This document shows, piece after piece, positions 15,203-25,481 of a stretch of DNA of 37,773 nucleotides (position 1 is the stretch's first letter; each line of letters opens with the position of its first letter). The notes under the pieces are model-generated. The model did no database searches, had not been told where the DNA came from, and was given only the letters and a program-made list of their open reading frames with translations. Made by a program: the position numbers and the translations under genes. This stretch comes from Betaproteobacteria bacterium (GTDB lineage: Bacteria; Pseudomonadota; Gammaproteobacteria; Burkholderiales; Casimicrobiaceae): positions 1 to 37,773 of the forward strand of contig JAOUIA010000036.1 in the NCBI GenBank assembly GCA_029884335.1. The letters run 5' to 3'.

Positions 15203-17932
15203 ATGGCGCAGACGACGATCGAACAATTCGCAACCGAGCTCAGGATGCCGCCGGGCGCGCTCCTCGAGCAGCTCGCGGCCGCCGGCATGTCCGGCAAGGG
15301 TCTGGGCGACAAGCTCTCCGAGCAGGACAAGACGCGCCTGCTCGACTACCTGCGCAAGCAGCACGGCGCGGCGGCGGACGCGAAGAAGAAGATCACGCTC
15401 ACGCGCAAGCAGACCACCGAGATCCGGGCTTCGGACTCGAGCGGCAAGGCGCGCACGATCCAGGTCGAGGTGCGCAAGAAGCGCGTGCTCGTGCGCCGCG
15501 AGGACGAGCAGCCGGCGCCCGTGGTCGAGGCGCCCGCCGCGCCGGTCGCGGAGCCGGAACCCGCGCCGCCGCCCGAGCCCGTCGCGGCGCCGGCCGTCGC
15601 GCCGGTGGAGGAGGTCGCACCTCCCGAGGCAGCGCCCGAACCGCAGGCCGAGGTCGCGCCGGAGCCCGAGGCGGCCCCCGAAGCGGCGCCCGCCAAGGGT
15701 GCGCGCAAGCCGCGCGCAGCGCGGCCCAGCATCCTGACGCCCGAGGAGGTTGCGGCGCGCGAAGCCGAGTCGCGCCGGTCGCAGGCGCTGGCCGCGCGGC
15801 AGCAGGCGGACATCGTCGCGAAGCAGGAAGCCGAGGCCGCCCGCAAGGCGCGCAAGGAGGCCGAGGAGGCCGCGGCGAAGGCCGCCGCCGAAGCTGCTGC
15901 GAAGGCCTCCGAGGCGAAGGCGAAGGAAGGCACGGCGCGGCCCGTGGCGAAGGAAGGCACGCTGCACCGTCCCGCGGCGAAGCCCGGCGAGAAGCGCGGT
16001 GCGGTCAAGAAGCTCCCCGGCCAGGTGTTCTCCGAGGAAGCCGCGCGCAAGCGCGCGCTCAAGCTGCGCGGCGGCGACGTTTCCGCCACCGGCGCCACCG
16101 CCGGCTGGCGCGGGCCGAAGGTCGGCCACCGCCGCCACGACGAGGAGGGCGGCGACGCGGCGGCCGCGTCGCCGCTCGTGCGCGAGGTGACGGTGCCGGA
16201 GACGATCACGGTCGCCGAGCTGGCGCACAAGATGTCGCTCAAGGCCGCCGAGCTCATCAAGGCGATGATGAAGCTCGGCACGATGGTCACGATCAACCAG
16301 ATGCTCGACCAGGAGACGGCGATGATCCTGGTCGAGGAGCTCGGGCACAAGGCGAAGGCGGCCAAGCTCGACGACCCCGATGCGCTGCTGGCGGAGAGCG
16401 CGGAGGCGCACGACGCCGAGTCGCTGCCCCGCCCGCCCGTGGTCACCGTCATGGGCCACGTCGACCACGGCAAGACGAGCCTGCTCGACTCGATCCGCCG
16501 CGCCCGCGTGGCGAGCGGGGAGGCGGGCGGCATCACGCAGCACATCGGCGCCTACCACGTCGACACGCCGAAGGGCACGATCACGTTCCTCGACACGCCG
16601 GGCCACGAGGCGTTCACCGCAATGCGCGCGCGCGGCGCCAAGGTGACCGACATCGTCGTGCTGGTGGTGGCGGCCGACGACGGCGTGATGCCGCAGACGA
16701 AGGAGGCGATCGCGCACGCCAAGGCCGGCAGCGTGCCGGTCGTCGTGGCGATCAACAAGATCGACAAGGCCGAGGCGCGCGCCGAGCGCGTCAAGCAGGA
16801 GCTGGTCGCCGAAGGCGTGGTCCCCGAGGAGTTCGGCGGCGACGTCCAGTTCATCCCTGTTTCGGCCAAGACCGGCCAGGGCATCGACGCGCTGCTCGAC
16901 GCGATCCTGCTGCAGGCCGAAGTGCTGGAGCTCAAGGCGCCGAAGGATACGCCGGCGAAGGGCATCGTGATCGAGTCGCGCCTCGACAAGGGCAAGGGCC
17001 CGGTGGCGACGATCCTCGTGCAGTCGGGCACGCTGCAGCGCGGCGACATCGCGCTGGTCGGCGCGGTGTTCGGCCGCGTGCGCGCGATGACCGACGAGAC
17101 CGGCAAGGTCGTGCACAAGGCCGGCCCGGCGATTCCCGTGGAGATCCAGGGCCTGTCCGACGTTCCGCTCGCCGGCGAGGAGATGATGGTCCTCGGCGAC
17201 GAGCGCAAGGCGCGCGAGATCGCGCTGTTCCGCCAGGGCAAGTTCCGCGACGTCAAGCTCGCCAAGCAGCAGGCGGCGAAGCTCGAGAACATGTTCGACC
17301 AGATGGGCGGCGAGGGCGTGAAGACGCTCGCGATGATCGTCAAGGCCGACGTGCAGGGCAGCTACGAGGCGCTGCAGCAGGCGCTGACGAAGCTGTCGAC
17401 CGACGAGGTGAAGGTCAACATCGTCCACGCGGCGGTCGGCGGCATCACCGAGTCGGACGTCAACCTGGCGCTGGCGTCGAAGGCGGTGATCATCGGCTTC
17501 AACGCGCGCGCCGACGCGCAGGCCCGCAAGCTCGCCGAGACGGCGGGCGTGCAGATCCGCTACTACAACATCATCTACGAGGCGGTCGACGAAGTGAAGG
17601 CGGCCCTCTCGGGGATGCTCGCGCCGGAGCGCAAGGAGAGCCAGCTGGGCCTGGTGGAGGTGCGCGAGGTCTACCGCATCAGCAAGGTCGGCACCGTCGC
17701 CGGCTGCTACGTGCTCGAGGGCGTGGTGAAGCGCGGCGCCAAGATCCGCGTGCTGCGCGACAACGTCGTCGTCCACGACGGCGAGCTCGACTCGCTCAAG
17801 CGGTTCAAGGACGACGTGCGCGAGGTGAAGGCAGGCTTCGAGTGCGGCCTGTCGGTGCGCGGCTACAACGACATCCAGCAGAAGGACCAGCTCGAGGTCT
17901 ACGAGATCGTCGAGGTGGCGCGGACGCTGTAG
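15203..17932 (+). CDS. infB: Translation initiation factor IF-2
   Basis: GTPase that places initiator tRNA on the 30S subunit. 909 residues, full length. An N-terminal IF2_N domain (1-50) is followed by a long Ala/Glu/Lys/Pro-rich linker (about 85-270), then a second IF2_N-type block (about 330-380). The GTPase domain has G1 GHVDHGKT (418-425), G3 DTPGHEAF, G4 NKID and G5 SAKTG; the remainder is domains II-IV ending in VARTL. The ATG has a GGAGG Shine-Dalgarno. In-frame internal starts may give shorter forms as in E. coli, but I cannot assign one. The 72-nt gap after nusA contains GC-rich inverted sequence without a T run. Confidence 0.97.
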   Translation: MAQTTIEQFATELRMPPGALLEQLAAAGMSGKGLGDKLSEQDKTRLLDYLRKQHGAAADAKKKITLTRKQTTEIRASDSSGKARTIQVEVRKKRVLVRREDEQPAPVVEAPAAPVAEPEPAPPPEPVAAPAVAPVEEVAPPEAAPEPQAEVAPEPEAAPEAAPAKGARKPRAARPSILTPEEVAAREAESRRSQALAARQQADIVAKQEAEAARKARKEAEEAAAKAAAEAAAKASEAKAKEGTARPVAKEGTLHRPAAKPGEKRGAVKKLPGQVFSEEAARKRALKLRGGDVSATGATAGWRGPKVGHRRHDEEGGDAAAASPLVREVTVPETITVAELAHKMSLKAAELIKAMMKLGTMVTINQMLDQETAMILVEELGHKAKAAKLDDPDALLAESAEAHDAESLPRPPVVTVMGHVDHGKTSLLDSIRRARVASGEAGGITQHIGAYHVDTPKGTITFLDTPGHEAFTAMRARGAKVTDIVVLVVAADDGVMPQTKEAIAHAKAGSVPVVVAINKIDKAEARAERVKQELVAEGVVPEEFGGDVQFIPVSAKTGQGIDALLDAILLQAEVLELKAPKDTPAKGIVIESRLDKGKGPVATILVQSGTLQRGDIALVGAVFGRVRAMTDETGKVVHKAGPAIPVEIQGLSDVPLAGEEMMVLGDERKAREIALFRQGKFRDVKLAKQQAAKLENMFDQMGGEGVKTLAMIVKADVQGSYEALQQALTKLSTDEVKVNIVHAAVGGITESDVNLALASKAVIIGFNARADAQARKLAETAGVQIRYYNIIYEAVDEVKAALSGMLAPERKESQLGLVEVREVYRISKVGTVAGCYVLEGVVKRGAKIRVLRDNVVVHDGELDSLKRFKDDVREVKAGFECGLSVRGYNDIQQKDQLEVYEIVEVARTL

Positions 17933-18033
17933 GAAGCGGCAGGGGGGCGACGGGAGAGCGTGCCGACGGCGCTCGCCCCGCGAGAAGCGCGCCCGCCCCC
18001 CATCCCGCATCCCCGGCTCCGGCCTTCCCCGCC

Positions 18034-18396
18034 ATGAAGACGCAACGCGCCCACCGCGTCGCCGAAGAGCTCCAGCACGAGCTCGCCCAGCTGCTGCGCG
18101 GCGAGGTCAAGGATCCGCGCGTGGGGATGGTCACGGTGACCGGCGTCGAGGTGACGCCGGACATGGCGCATGCGCGCGTGCACTTCACGCACCTCGCCGG
18201 CAAGGCTCACGCGGAGGAGGCGGTGGCCGCGCTGTCGCGCACCTCGGGCTTCCTGCGCACGCAGCTCGCCCACCGGCTCAGGCTCTACACGGTCCCGCAG
18301 CTCAAGTTCGTCTACGACGACTCGATCGAGTCGGGGATGCGCCTCTCGCAGCTGATCGACGAGGCGGTCGCCGAGGACCGGAAGCACCCCAAGTAG
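18034..18396 (+). CDS. rbfA: Ribosome-binding factor A
   Basis: RbfA is a KH-type 30S maturation and cold-adaptation factor. 120 residues from ATG 18034, starting MKTQRAHRVAEELQHELAQLL and containing VKDPRVGMVTVTGVEVTPDMAHARVHF and LRTQLAHRLRLYTVPQLKFVYDDSIE, the family core. No clear Shine-Dalgarno is present. The 101-nt gap after infB contains a GC-rich inverted repeat GGGGCGA (17944-17950)/TCGCCCC (17973-17979) without a T run, so read-through from infB is expected. truB starts 6 nt after its stop. Confidence 0.95.
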   Translation: MKTQRAHRVAEELQHELAQLLRGEVKDPRVGMVTVTGVEVTPDMAHARVHFTHLAGKAHAEEAVAALSRTSGFLRTQLAHRLRLYTVPQLKFVYDDSIESGMRLSQLIDEAVAEDRKHPK

Positions 18397-18402
18397 GCCG
18401 CC

Positions 18403-19332
18403 ATGAGCGAGGCGCCGAGGCGCTGGCGCCGGGTCGACGGCGTGCTGCTGCTCGACAAGCCCTCCGGCGCCAGCTCCAACGCCGTGCTGCAGCGCGCGCG
18501 GCGCCTCTTCGCCGCGGAGAAGGCCGGCCACACCGGCACGCTGGACCCGCTCGCCAGCGGACTCCTGCCCGTCTGCTTCGGCGAGGCGACGAAGTTCGCC
18601 CAGGGGTTGCTCGAAGCGCCGAAGCGCTACGCGGCGACGATCCGCTTCGGCATCGCGACGACGACCGGCGACGCCGAAGGCGAAGTGATCGCGCGCGGCC
18701 CCGAGGCCGTCGATGCGGCGGCGCTGCGCGCCGCGCTGGATCGCTTCGTCGGCGCCCGGGCCCAGGTGCCGCCGCGCCACTCGGCGCTCAAGCACGAGGG
18801 GAGGGCGCACTACGAATACGCGCGCGCCGGCATCGACGTGCCGCGCGAGGCGCGCGCCATCGAGGTCCACGCGCTGCGGCTCGTCGCGCTCGACCCTCCG
18901 CTGGCCGTGGTCGACGTCGCGTGCTCGAAGGGGACCTACGTGCGCGTGCTGGCCGAGGACATCGGCGCCGCGCTGGGCACCTGCGCGCACCTGGCGGCGC
19001 TGCGGCGGACCGGGACGGGGGGCTTCGACGTGCGCGACGCCGTCGCGCTGGACGCCATCGAGGCGCTCGAGCCTGCGGCCCGCGACCGGCTGCTGCTTCC
19101 CGTCGACGCGCCGCTGGCCGCGCTGCCTCGCCTGGAACTCGACGGGGCGGCCGCGGCGGCTTTGCGCCACGGACAGACGATCCCGGCAGGCGCGGGCGGG
19201 GCGGCGGAGGTGCGGGCTTACGCGCCCGGCGGCGCGTTCGTCGGGGTGCTGGCCCGCGAGGCCGGTCGCTGGCGTGCGCGGCGGCTGCTGCGCACCGACG
19301 AGGGCGGGGCCGTCGGTTCGGCCGGTAAGTAA
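18403..19332 (+). CDS. truB: tRNA pseudouridine-55 synthase TruB
   Basis: Makes pseudouridine 55 in the T-loop of tRNAs. 309 residues. [14 protein letters not shown] near the N-terminus and [13 protein letters not shown] (41-53) with catalytic D48 are diagnostic; [21 protein letters not shown] and [14 protein letters not shown] are further family blocks. The C-terminal region (about 245-309) is a PUA-like domain. ATG 18403 lies 6 nt after the rbfA stop, fitting one operon. The following 118 bp hold the rpsO promoter. Confidence 0.96.
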   Translation: MSEAPRRWRRVDGVLLLDKPSGASSNAVLQRARRLFAAEKAGHTGTLDPLASGLLPVCFGEATKFAQGLLEAPKRYAATIRFGIATTTGDAEGEVIARGPEAVDAAALRAALDRFVGARAQVPPRHSALKHEGRAHYEYARAGIDVPREARAIEVHALRLVALDPPLAVVDVACSKGTYVRVLAEDIGAALGTCAHLAALRRTGTGGFDVRDAVALDAIEALEPAARDRLLLPVDAPLAALPRLELDGAAAAALRHGQTIPAGAGGAAEVRAYAPGGAFVGVLAREAGRWRARRLLRTDEGGAVGSAGK

Positions 19333-19402
19333 ACGGCAATACATGTGGCCCCGCAGAACGGGTCGAATCCGGGCCGCGTGGCCGGAGAGGCCCGGTTCGG
19401 GC

Positions 19403-19408
19403 TATAAT
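19403..19408 (+). promoter_or_regulatory. Consensus -10 (TATAAT) of the rpsO promoter
   Basis: A perfect TATAAT 42 nt before the rpsO ATG in otherwise GC-rich DNA. The -35 area (about 19380-19385) is poor. Predicted start near 19415. An AGAAGG Shine-Dalgarno lies before ATG 19451. It gives rpsO-pnp its own transcription unit, as in E. coli. Confidence 0.65.
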
Positions 19409-19450
19409 TCTCCGTTTTCCGACACCGAAAATACGCAGAAGGTCATCGCA

Positions 19451-19720
19451 ATGGCGGTCACGTCCCAAGACAAGTCGAAGCTCATCGCCGAGTACCAGCG
19501 CGGCAACCGCGACACCGGCTCTCCCGAGGTCCAGATCGCGCTGCTGACGCAACGCATCAACGGCCTCACCGACCACTTCAAGTCGAACGTCAAGGATCAC
19601 CACTCGCGGCGCGGCCTGCTGCGCATGGTGTCGCGCCGCCGCAAGCTGCTCGACTACCTGAAGTCGCGCAACGCCGACAGCTACCGCGCGCTCATCGACC
19701 GCCTCGGTCTGCGCAAGTAG
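19451..19720 (+). CDS. rpsO: 30S ribosomal protein S15
   Basis: Primary 16S rRNA-binding protein of the central domain. 89 residues, the standard length, with [56 protein letters not shown] and [18 protein letters not shown] Shine-Dalgarno and a TATAAT promoter upstream. In other bacteria S15 represses its own mRNA through a leader structure; I see no clear equivalent here beyond the short leader. Co-oriented with pnp, 139 bp downstream. Confidence 0.98.
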   Translation: MAVTSQDKSKLIAEYQRGNRDTGSPEVQIALLTQRINGLTDHFKSNVKDHHSRRGLLRMVSRRRKLLDYLKSRNADSYRALIDRLGLRK

Positions 19721-19804
19721 AGTCCGCGCGCAGCGTGGCAGGGGCCGCAATGACGCAAGCGATCGCCGCCGCGCCCGCGCGGCCTCCGCTTCCCCCACAC
19801 AATC

Positions 19805-19839
19805 CGATGGCCGCGACCCGCTGACGGGCGCGGCCATCG
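19805..19839 (+). promoter_or_regulatory. Strong hairpin in the pnp leader (candidate RNase III/PNPase autoregulation site)
   Basis: CGATGGCCGCG (19805-19815) pairs exactly with CGCGGCCATCG (19829-19839); after a bulged A the stem continues CCCG/CGGG with a CTGA loop. It ends 20 nt before the pnp ATG and is not followed by T residues, so it is not a terminator. In E. coli a comparable rpsO-pnp intergenic duplex is cut by RNase III and then acted on by PNPase. Confidence 0.6.
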
Positions 19840-19859
19840 TCACTTACGGAACACGAGAC

Positions 19860-21989
<2,130 letters not shown>

Positions 21990-22015
21990 CCCGCCGGGTT
22001 CGTTACCCGAGCGAG

Positions 22016-22046
22016 ACGGGGCGCCGCGAGGCGCCCCGTTCGTTTT
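22016..22046 (+). terminator. Intrinsic terminator of pnp
   Basis: ACGGGGCGCC (22016-22025) and GGCGCCCCGT (22030-22039) form a perfect 10-bp stem with a GCGA (GNRA) loop, followed by TTCGTTTT. It begins 27 nt after the pnp stop. The opposing SIMPL gene ends at 22083; on that strand no T run follows, so termination is mainly for pnp. Confidence 0.85.
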
Positions 22047-22082
22047 CACCGGCGCAGCGCGCGCCGCACCCCGACAGCCAGC

Positions 22083-22805
22083 TCACCGCGCCGCGGGCTT
22101 CTCGAGCACCGCCTCTCCGTTCACGGTCACCGTGATCTCGGTAGCGCCGCCTTCGACGGCGACGGGGGGCGCGGCGGCCGGCGCGGCCTGCGCGCGCATC
22201 GCCATCTCGTAACGGGGCTGCGGCGCCAGGTCGCTGCTCGACACCGTCAGGCGTCCCGGCCGCCAGGCGGCGTAGCCGAGCGCCTCCGCGGCGGTGGCCG
22301 CGCGCTGCTGCCACGCGCGAATTGCGTCCCTGGTGAGCGCATCCTCGGCGCGGCGCCGCGAGTCCGGCGCGAGCGCAAAGCCGATCGACGAGACGAGGAG
22401 CCCGTCCTCGTCCTGCAGCCTGGAGACGAGTGCTGCGAGCGCGGGGAAGTCCGCGCCGGTGAGCGAGACCGTCTGCGCGACGCGCCACTTGCCCGGCCGG
22501 CCCTTCTCCCACTGCTGCCACGTGCCGTACCCGGCGCTCTTCGCCTCCACGCCGGCCGCCTTCGCCGCGGCGAGCGCCTTCGCCATGCGCGCGTTCACCT
22601 CGGCGGCGGCCGCAGCGGCGCTGGCGTGCTCCGCTTCCGCCCGCATCGTCGCGTTCATGCGGTCGTTCTGCACTTTCGCGCTCGCCGCACCGGTGACCGC
22701 GACGGCGGGAACGGGTGACGCCTGGGCGGGCGTGGCGGGCTGCGCGAATGTCGCAGCAGCCGGCAGCAGCAGGGCGCCTCCAAGCGCCAGGGCAACGAGT
22801 CTCAT
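22083..22805 (-). CDS. Periplasmic SIMPL-domain (DUF541) protein
   Basis: 240 residues. An N-terminal Sec signal peptide (MRLVALALGGALLLPAAATFAQ) precedes a SIMPL/DUF541 region: VAVTGAASAKVQNDRMNATMRAE near the start, an Ala-rich helix, VSLTGADFPALAALVSRLQ, GLLVSSIGFALAPDSRRRAEDALTRDAI and YEMAMRAQAAP near the end, the usual order for the family (E. coli YggE type). Function is ill-defined; some members affect oxidative stress or outer-membrane homeostasis. ATG 22803-22805 overlaps the nudB stop as ATGA, so it is coupled in the RNase-barstar-nudB operon. A longer in-frame extension upstream lies antisense-free but within nudB and lacks a signal peptide, so it is rejected. Confidence 0.88.
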   Translation of the reverse strand: MRLVALALGGALLLPAAATFAQPATPAQASPVPAVAVTGAASAKVQNDRMNATMRAEAEHASAAAAAAEVNARMAKALAAAKAAGVEAKSAGYGTWQQWEKGRPGKWRVAQTVSLTGADFPALAALVSRLQDEDGLLVSSIGFALAPDSRRRAEDALTRDAIRAWQQRAATAAEALGYAAWRPGRLTVSSSDLAPQPRYEMAMRAQAAPAAAPPVAVEGGATEITVTVNGEAVLEKPAAR

Positions 22806-23260
22806 TGGACTACCCTCCGCGCTGCGCGCTGCGGCAGCGCCAGGATCGCGTCGCGGTTCGACCACGAGAAGCAGCGCTGCGCGGCCTCGCGCCAGGGCAG
22901 CCAGGCGAACGCCACGTGCTCGCGCGGCTCGAGCCGCACGGGCACCGGCTCCGGCACGCGCAGCCCGAACACGTGCTCGGTGTTGCGCGTGGTGCCGGGC
23001 GCGTAGCGGTGCCGCCACTTGGGGAAGATCTCGTACACGTTGGACATGCTCCAGTCGACCACTCCGCCGTGCCGCGCCGCCTCGATGCCGGTCTCCTCGG
23101 CCAGCTCGCGCTCGGCGGTGAGTGCCAGCGGCTCGCCGGCCTCGCGGCTGCCGGTGACCGACTGCCAGTGGCCGGGGAAGTCGGCGCGCTCGAGCAGCAG
23201 CACGTCGAGCTCCTCGGTGTAAACGAGGACGAGGACGGAAACGGGTTGCTTGTACGTCAC
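22802..23260 (-). CDS. nudB: Dihydroneopterin triphosphate diphosphatase (Nudix)
   Basis: Removes pyrophosphate from dihydroneopterin triphosphate in folate synthesis. The 152-residue product starts at GTG 23258-23260. The Nudix box is exact: G37, E43, R51-E52-L-x-E55-E56-x-G58. WSMSNVYEIFPKWRHRYAPGTTRNTEHVFGL is characteristic of NudB rather than generic Nudix proteins. It sits 46 nt after barstar and overlaps the SIMPL gene. In many betaproteobacteria nudB lies next to aspS; here the barnase/barstar pair and a DUF418 gene lie between. Confidence 0.92.
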   Translation of the reverse strand: MTYKQPVSVLVLVYTEELDVLLLERADFPGHWQSVTGSREAGEPLALTAERELAEETGIEAARHGGVVDWSMSNVYEIFPKWRHRYAPGTTRNTEHVFGLRVPEPVPVRLEPREHVAFAWLPWREAAQRCFSWSNRDAILALPQRAARRVVQ

Positions 23261-23306
23261 GAAAGACGCGGCCGGAGCGAAGGATCCTTCCCCCTCGCCC
23301 CGCTCA

Positions 23307-23696
23307 TCAGGCGACGAACACCCAGAACGCCACGTGCCTCTCCTGCCAGAACTCCGCCGCCTCGCCGAGGATCTCCTCCAGCGTCCGGTACTCGGTCGGG
23401 TGGTCCTTGCGGAAGGCGTCGGAGTGCGCGAGCGCCACCACGCGGCCCGACTTGCCGAGCCAGTCGCGGTCCTCGAGCACGTCGGCGAGCGCGTCCCAGT
23501 TGTGGCCGAAGTGCTCGGGCAGCGACAGCGCGCGGTCGATCTCCGCGAACAGCGTGGCCTTGTCCTTCGCCTTCGCGAGGTCGACGTGCGCGAAGCGCAG
23601 CCTGGCGTGCGCCGCCGCGGCCTTGAGCGGCTCGAGCGCGCCCTTCCACTCGTGCACGCCGCAGTCCTCGAGTGACGTCAGGTCGGGCGACTTCAT
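23307..23696 (-). CDS. Barstar-family ribonuclease inhibitor
   Basis: 129 residues, longer than the 90-residue Bacillus barstar because of an N-terminal extension (about 35 residues). The core LPEHFGHNWDALADVLED aligns with barstar PEYYGENLDALWDCL; the two Asp residues that occupy the barnase active site (D35 and D39 in Bacillus) are both kept. EEIL near residue 107 matches the region of barstar E76. No signal peptide, so it should remain in the cytoplasm and protect the producer from RNase before export. Its ATG (23694-23696) overlaps the RNase stop as ATGA. Confidence 0.92.
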   Translation of the reverse strand: MKSPDLTSLEDCGVHEWKGALEPLKAAAAHARLRFAHVDLAKAKDKATLFAEIDRALSLPEHFGHNWDALADVLEDRDWLGKSGRVVALAHSDAFRKDHPTEYRTLEEILGEAAEFWQERHVAFWVFVA

Positions 23697-24079
23697 TCGC
23701 GGATCCTCGCAAACGAGCGGTAGTGGTCGTGGGTGTAGTAGCAGGCCTCCGGCGCCGTGCGCGGCCCGCCGCAGACGATGCGCCGCGCGCCGCGGTTCTT
23801 CGCGCCGGGGGTCTTGACCGTGTACTCGCGATAGTGGTCGCGGGGCATCGGCGGAAGAAGCCCCTCGCGGTTGCCGAAGCGCACGCCGTCGCGCTCGTAG
23901 GGGAACGGCCCGCCCGCACGGATGCGCGCGAGCGTCTCCCGGGCCTCCGCCGGCAGGTCGGCCAGCGCGGCCTCGGGCAGCGACTCCGGCGTGGCGCGCG
24001 CGTGCGCCGCCGGCGCCGGCAACGCCAGCGCGAGGACGAGCGCGACTGCGAGGCCGCGCAAGGCGGCGAAGGGACGCAT
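23693..24079 (-). CDS. Secreted barnase-like (N1/T1 family) ribonuclease
   Basis: 128 residues. A signal peptide (1-27, cleaved after AAHA) means export. The mature domain aligns with barnase: FGNREGLLP with the NREGKLP segment; YREYTVKTPG with the strand holding catalytic Glu73; NRGARRIVCG with Arg83/Arg87; and THDHYRSFARIRE with catalytic His102 and the C-terminus. All catalytic positions are kept, so it should be an active guanyl-preferring endoribonuclease. Two Cys near 109 and 117 may form a disulfide. ATG 24077-24079 has no Shine-Dalgarno; an extended -10 lies 7 nt before it. It leads the operon RNase-barstar-nudB-SIMPL. Possible roles are nutrient RNA use or competition. Confidence 0.93.
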   Translation of the reverse strand: MRPFAALRGLAVALVLALALPAPAAHARATPESLPEAALADLPAEARETLARIRAGGPFPYERDGVRFGNREGLLPPMPRDHYREYTVKTPGAKNRGARRIVCGGPRTAPEACYYTHDHYRSFARIRE

Positions 24080-24086
24080 GGCCGCC

Positions 24087-24095
24087 AGTGTACCA
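24087..24095 (-). promoter_or_regulatory. Extended -10 (TGGTACACT) 7 nt before the RNase ATG
   Basis: On the minus strand TGG-TACACT (hexamer 24087-24092) is an extended -10 with no recognisable -35. The wider string CGGGTTGGTACACT is shared, apart from one base, with the element before the sulfhydrylase gene (32736-32749). Position predicts transcription starting at or very near the ATG. Confidence 0.45.
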
Positions 24096-24223
24096 ACCCG
24101 GCCCGCGGGTCCCCGGCGGCGGCGACCGCCTCTGCCCGCTGCGAATTCCATGGATTTACGGCAGGCCCGGGAGTAGGCTCCGGCTTCCGCACCAGTAGCG
24201 CGCGCCACGATCCCGGAGGCCTC

Positions 24224-25468
24224 ATGCAGCCCGCAGTCGAATCCGGCATCCCCGTCGGCGAGCGCATCGCCACCCTCGACATCCTGCGCGGCTTCGCGCT
24301 GCTCGGCATCCTGATCATGAACATGTCGGGCTTCTCGACGTCGTTCTTCGCCGAGGCCGACGGCTCCCGCCTCTGGCCCGGCGCGATCGACCAGTTCGCC
24401 GAGAGCGCGCGCGACATGCTGTTCTCGGGCAAGTTCAACAGCATGTTCAGCCTGCTGTTCGGCATCGGCTTCACGATCCAGTTCGCGCGCATGGAACGGC
24501 GCGACCCGGAGGGCGCCTCCGCGCTCTACCTGCGCCGCCTCGCGGTGCTCGCGGTCATCGGCGTCACGCACGCCACGCTGTTCTGGCAGGGCGACGTGCT
24601 GCACATCTACGCGATGCTCGGGCTGCTGCTGGTCTTTCCGCTGCGGCGTGCACGCCCGCGCACGATCGTGCTGCTCATCGTGCTCTGCGCGCTTTTTCCG
24701 GTCGTGTCGGGCATGCTGAGGCTCGTGGTGACCACGCCCGAGATCACGGCGATGCTCGTCGCGCGGGCGCAGGCGATGGAGGCGGCCGACAATGCGGCGT
24801 ACGGCAGCGGGAGCTTCGTCGACGCGGCGCGCCAGCACGCGCTCACGATGAAGTTCTTCTACGACAACGGCTGGTCGCTGTGGGGCACGCTCGGCTTCTG
24901 GGTGCAGATGGCGATGACGATGCTGATCGGCCTGCTCGCCGGACGCCTCCTGTGGGTGCAGCGCATCCCCGAGCTGATGCCGCAGGTCCGGCGGTGGATG
25001 TGGGTCGCGCTGGGCGTCGGGCTCGCCTGCGGCGCGGCATTCACGCTGATCTTCCACTTCAACCGCGTGCCGGGGCCGTCGCCGATCAAGTTCGTGGGCT
25101 CGCTGTGCTACTGGACGAGCCGGCCGGCGATGATGATCTTCTACGTCCTGGCGATCGTGCGGCTCGCGCAGGATCCGGCGTGGGCCCGCCGCCTGGCGCC
25201 GCTCGCGGTCGCGGGCCGCATGCCGCTCACCAACTACCTGATGCAGACGGCGATCTGCACGACGCTGTTCTACGCCTGGGGCTTCGGCCTGTGGGGCAAG
25301 GTCGGCCCCGCGTGGGGGCTGGTCCTGGCGTTCGCCATCTTCTTCGCGATCCAGGTGCCGTGGAGCCGGTGGTGGCTCGCGCGCCACGAGCGCGGCCCGC
25401 TGGAGGCGCTGTGGTCGCGCCTCACCTACGGCGTCGCGCCGAGGCGCGCCGCCGCTGCCGCCGACTGA
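24224..25468 (+). CDS. DUF418 family integral membrane protein
   Basis: 414 residues with roughly eight to ten hydrophobic helices. The N-terminal TLDILRGFALLGILIMNMSGF is the family signature, and LLFGIGFTIQFARMERR and the C-terminal MPLTNYLMQTAICTTLFYAWGFGLWG block (DUF418 domain proper) follow. It may relate to acyltransferase-3-like or YeiB-type transporters; its function is not established. ATG 24224 has a CGGAGG Shine-Dalgarno (24214-24219). It is transcribed opposite to both neighbours and separates aspS from the RNase-nudB operon, so it may be a later insertion. Confidence 0.88.
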   Translation: MQPAVESGIPVGERIATLDILRGFALLGILIMNMSGFSTSFFAEADGSRLWPGAIDQFAESARDMLFSGKFNSMFSLLFGIGFTIQFARMERRDPEGASALYLRRLAVLAVIGVTHATLFWQGDVLHIYAMLGLLLVFPLRRARPRTIVLLIVLCALFPVVSGMLRLVVTTPEITAMLVARAQAMEAADNAAYGSGSFVDAARQHALTMKFFYDNGWSLWGTLGFWVQMAMTMLIGLLAGRLLWVQRIPELMPQVRRWMWVALGVGLACGAAFTLIFHFNRVPGPSPIKFVGSLCYWTSRPAMMIFYVLAIVRLAQDPAWARRLAPLAVAGRMPLTNYLMQTAICTTLFYAWGFGLWGKVGPAWGLVLAFAIFFAIQVPWSRWWLARHERGPLEALWSRLTYGVAPRRAAAAAD

Positions 25469-25481
25469 ACGGCCGCCGACG

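Noticed and set aside
13421-18010. A 1529-residue open frame on the minus strand, antisense to rimP-nusA-infB
   Set aside because: Low-complexity Leu/Arg/His/Asp-rich translation typical of antisense GC-rich DNA; the sense strand encodes well-known conserved proteins.
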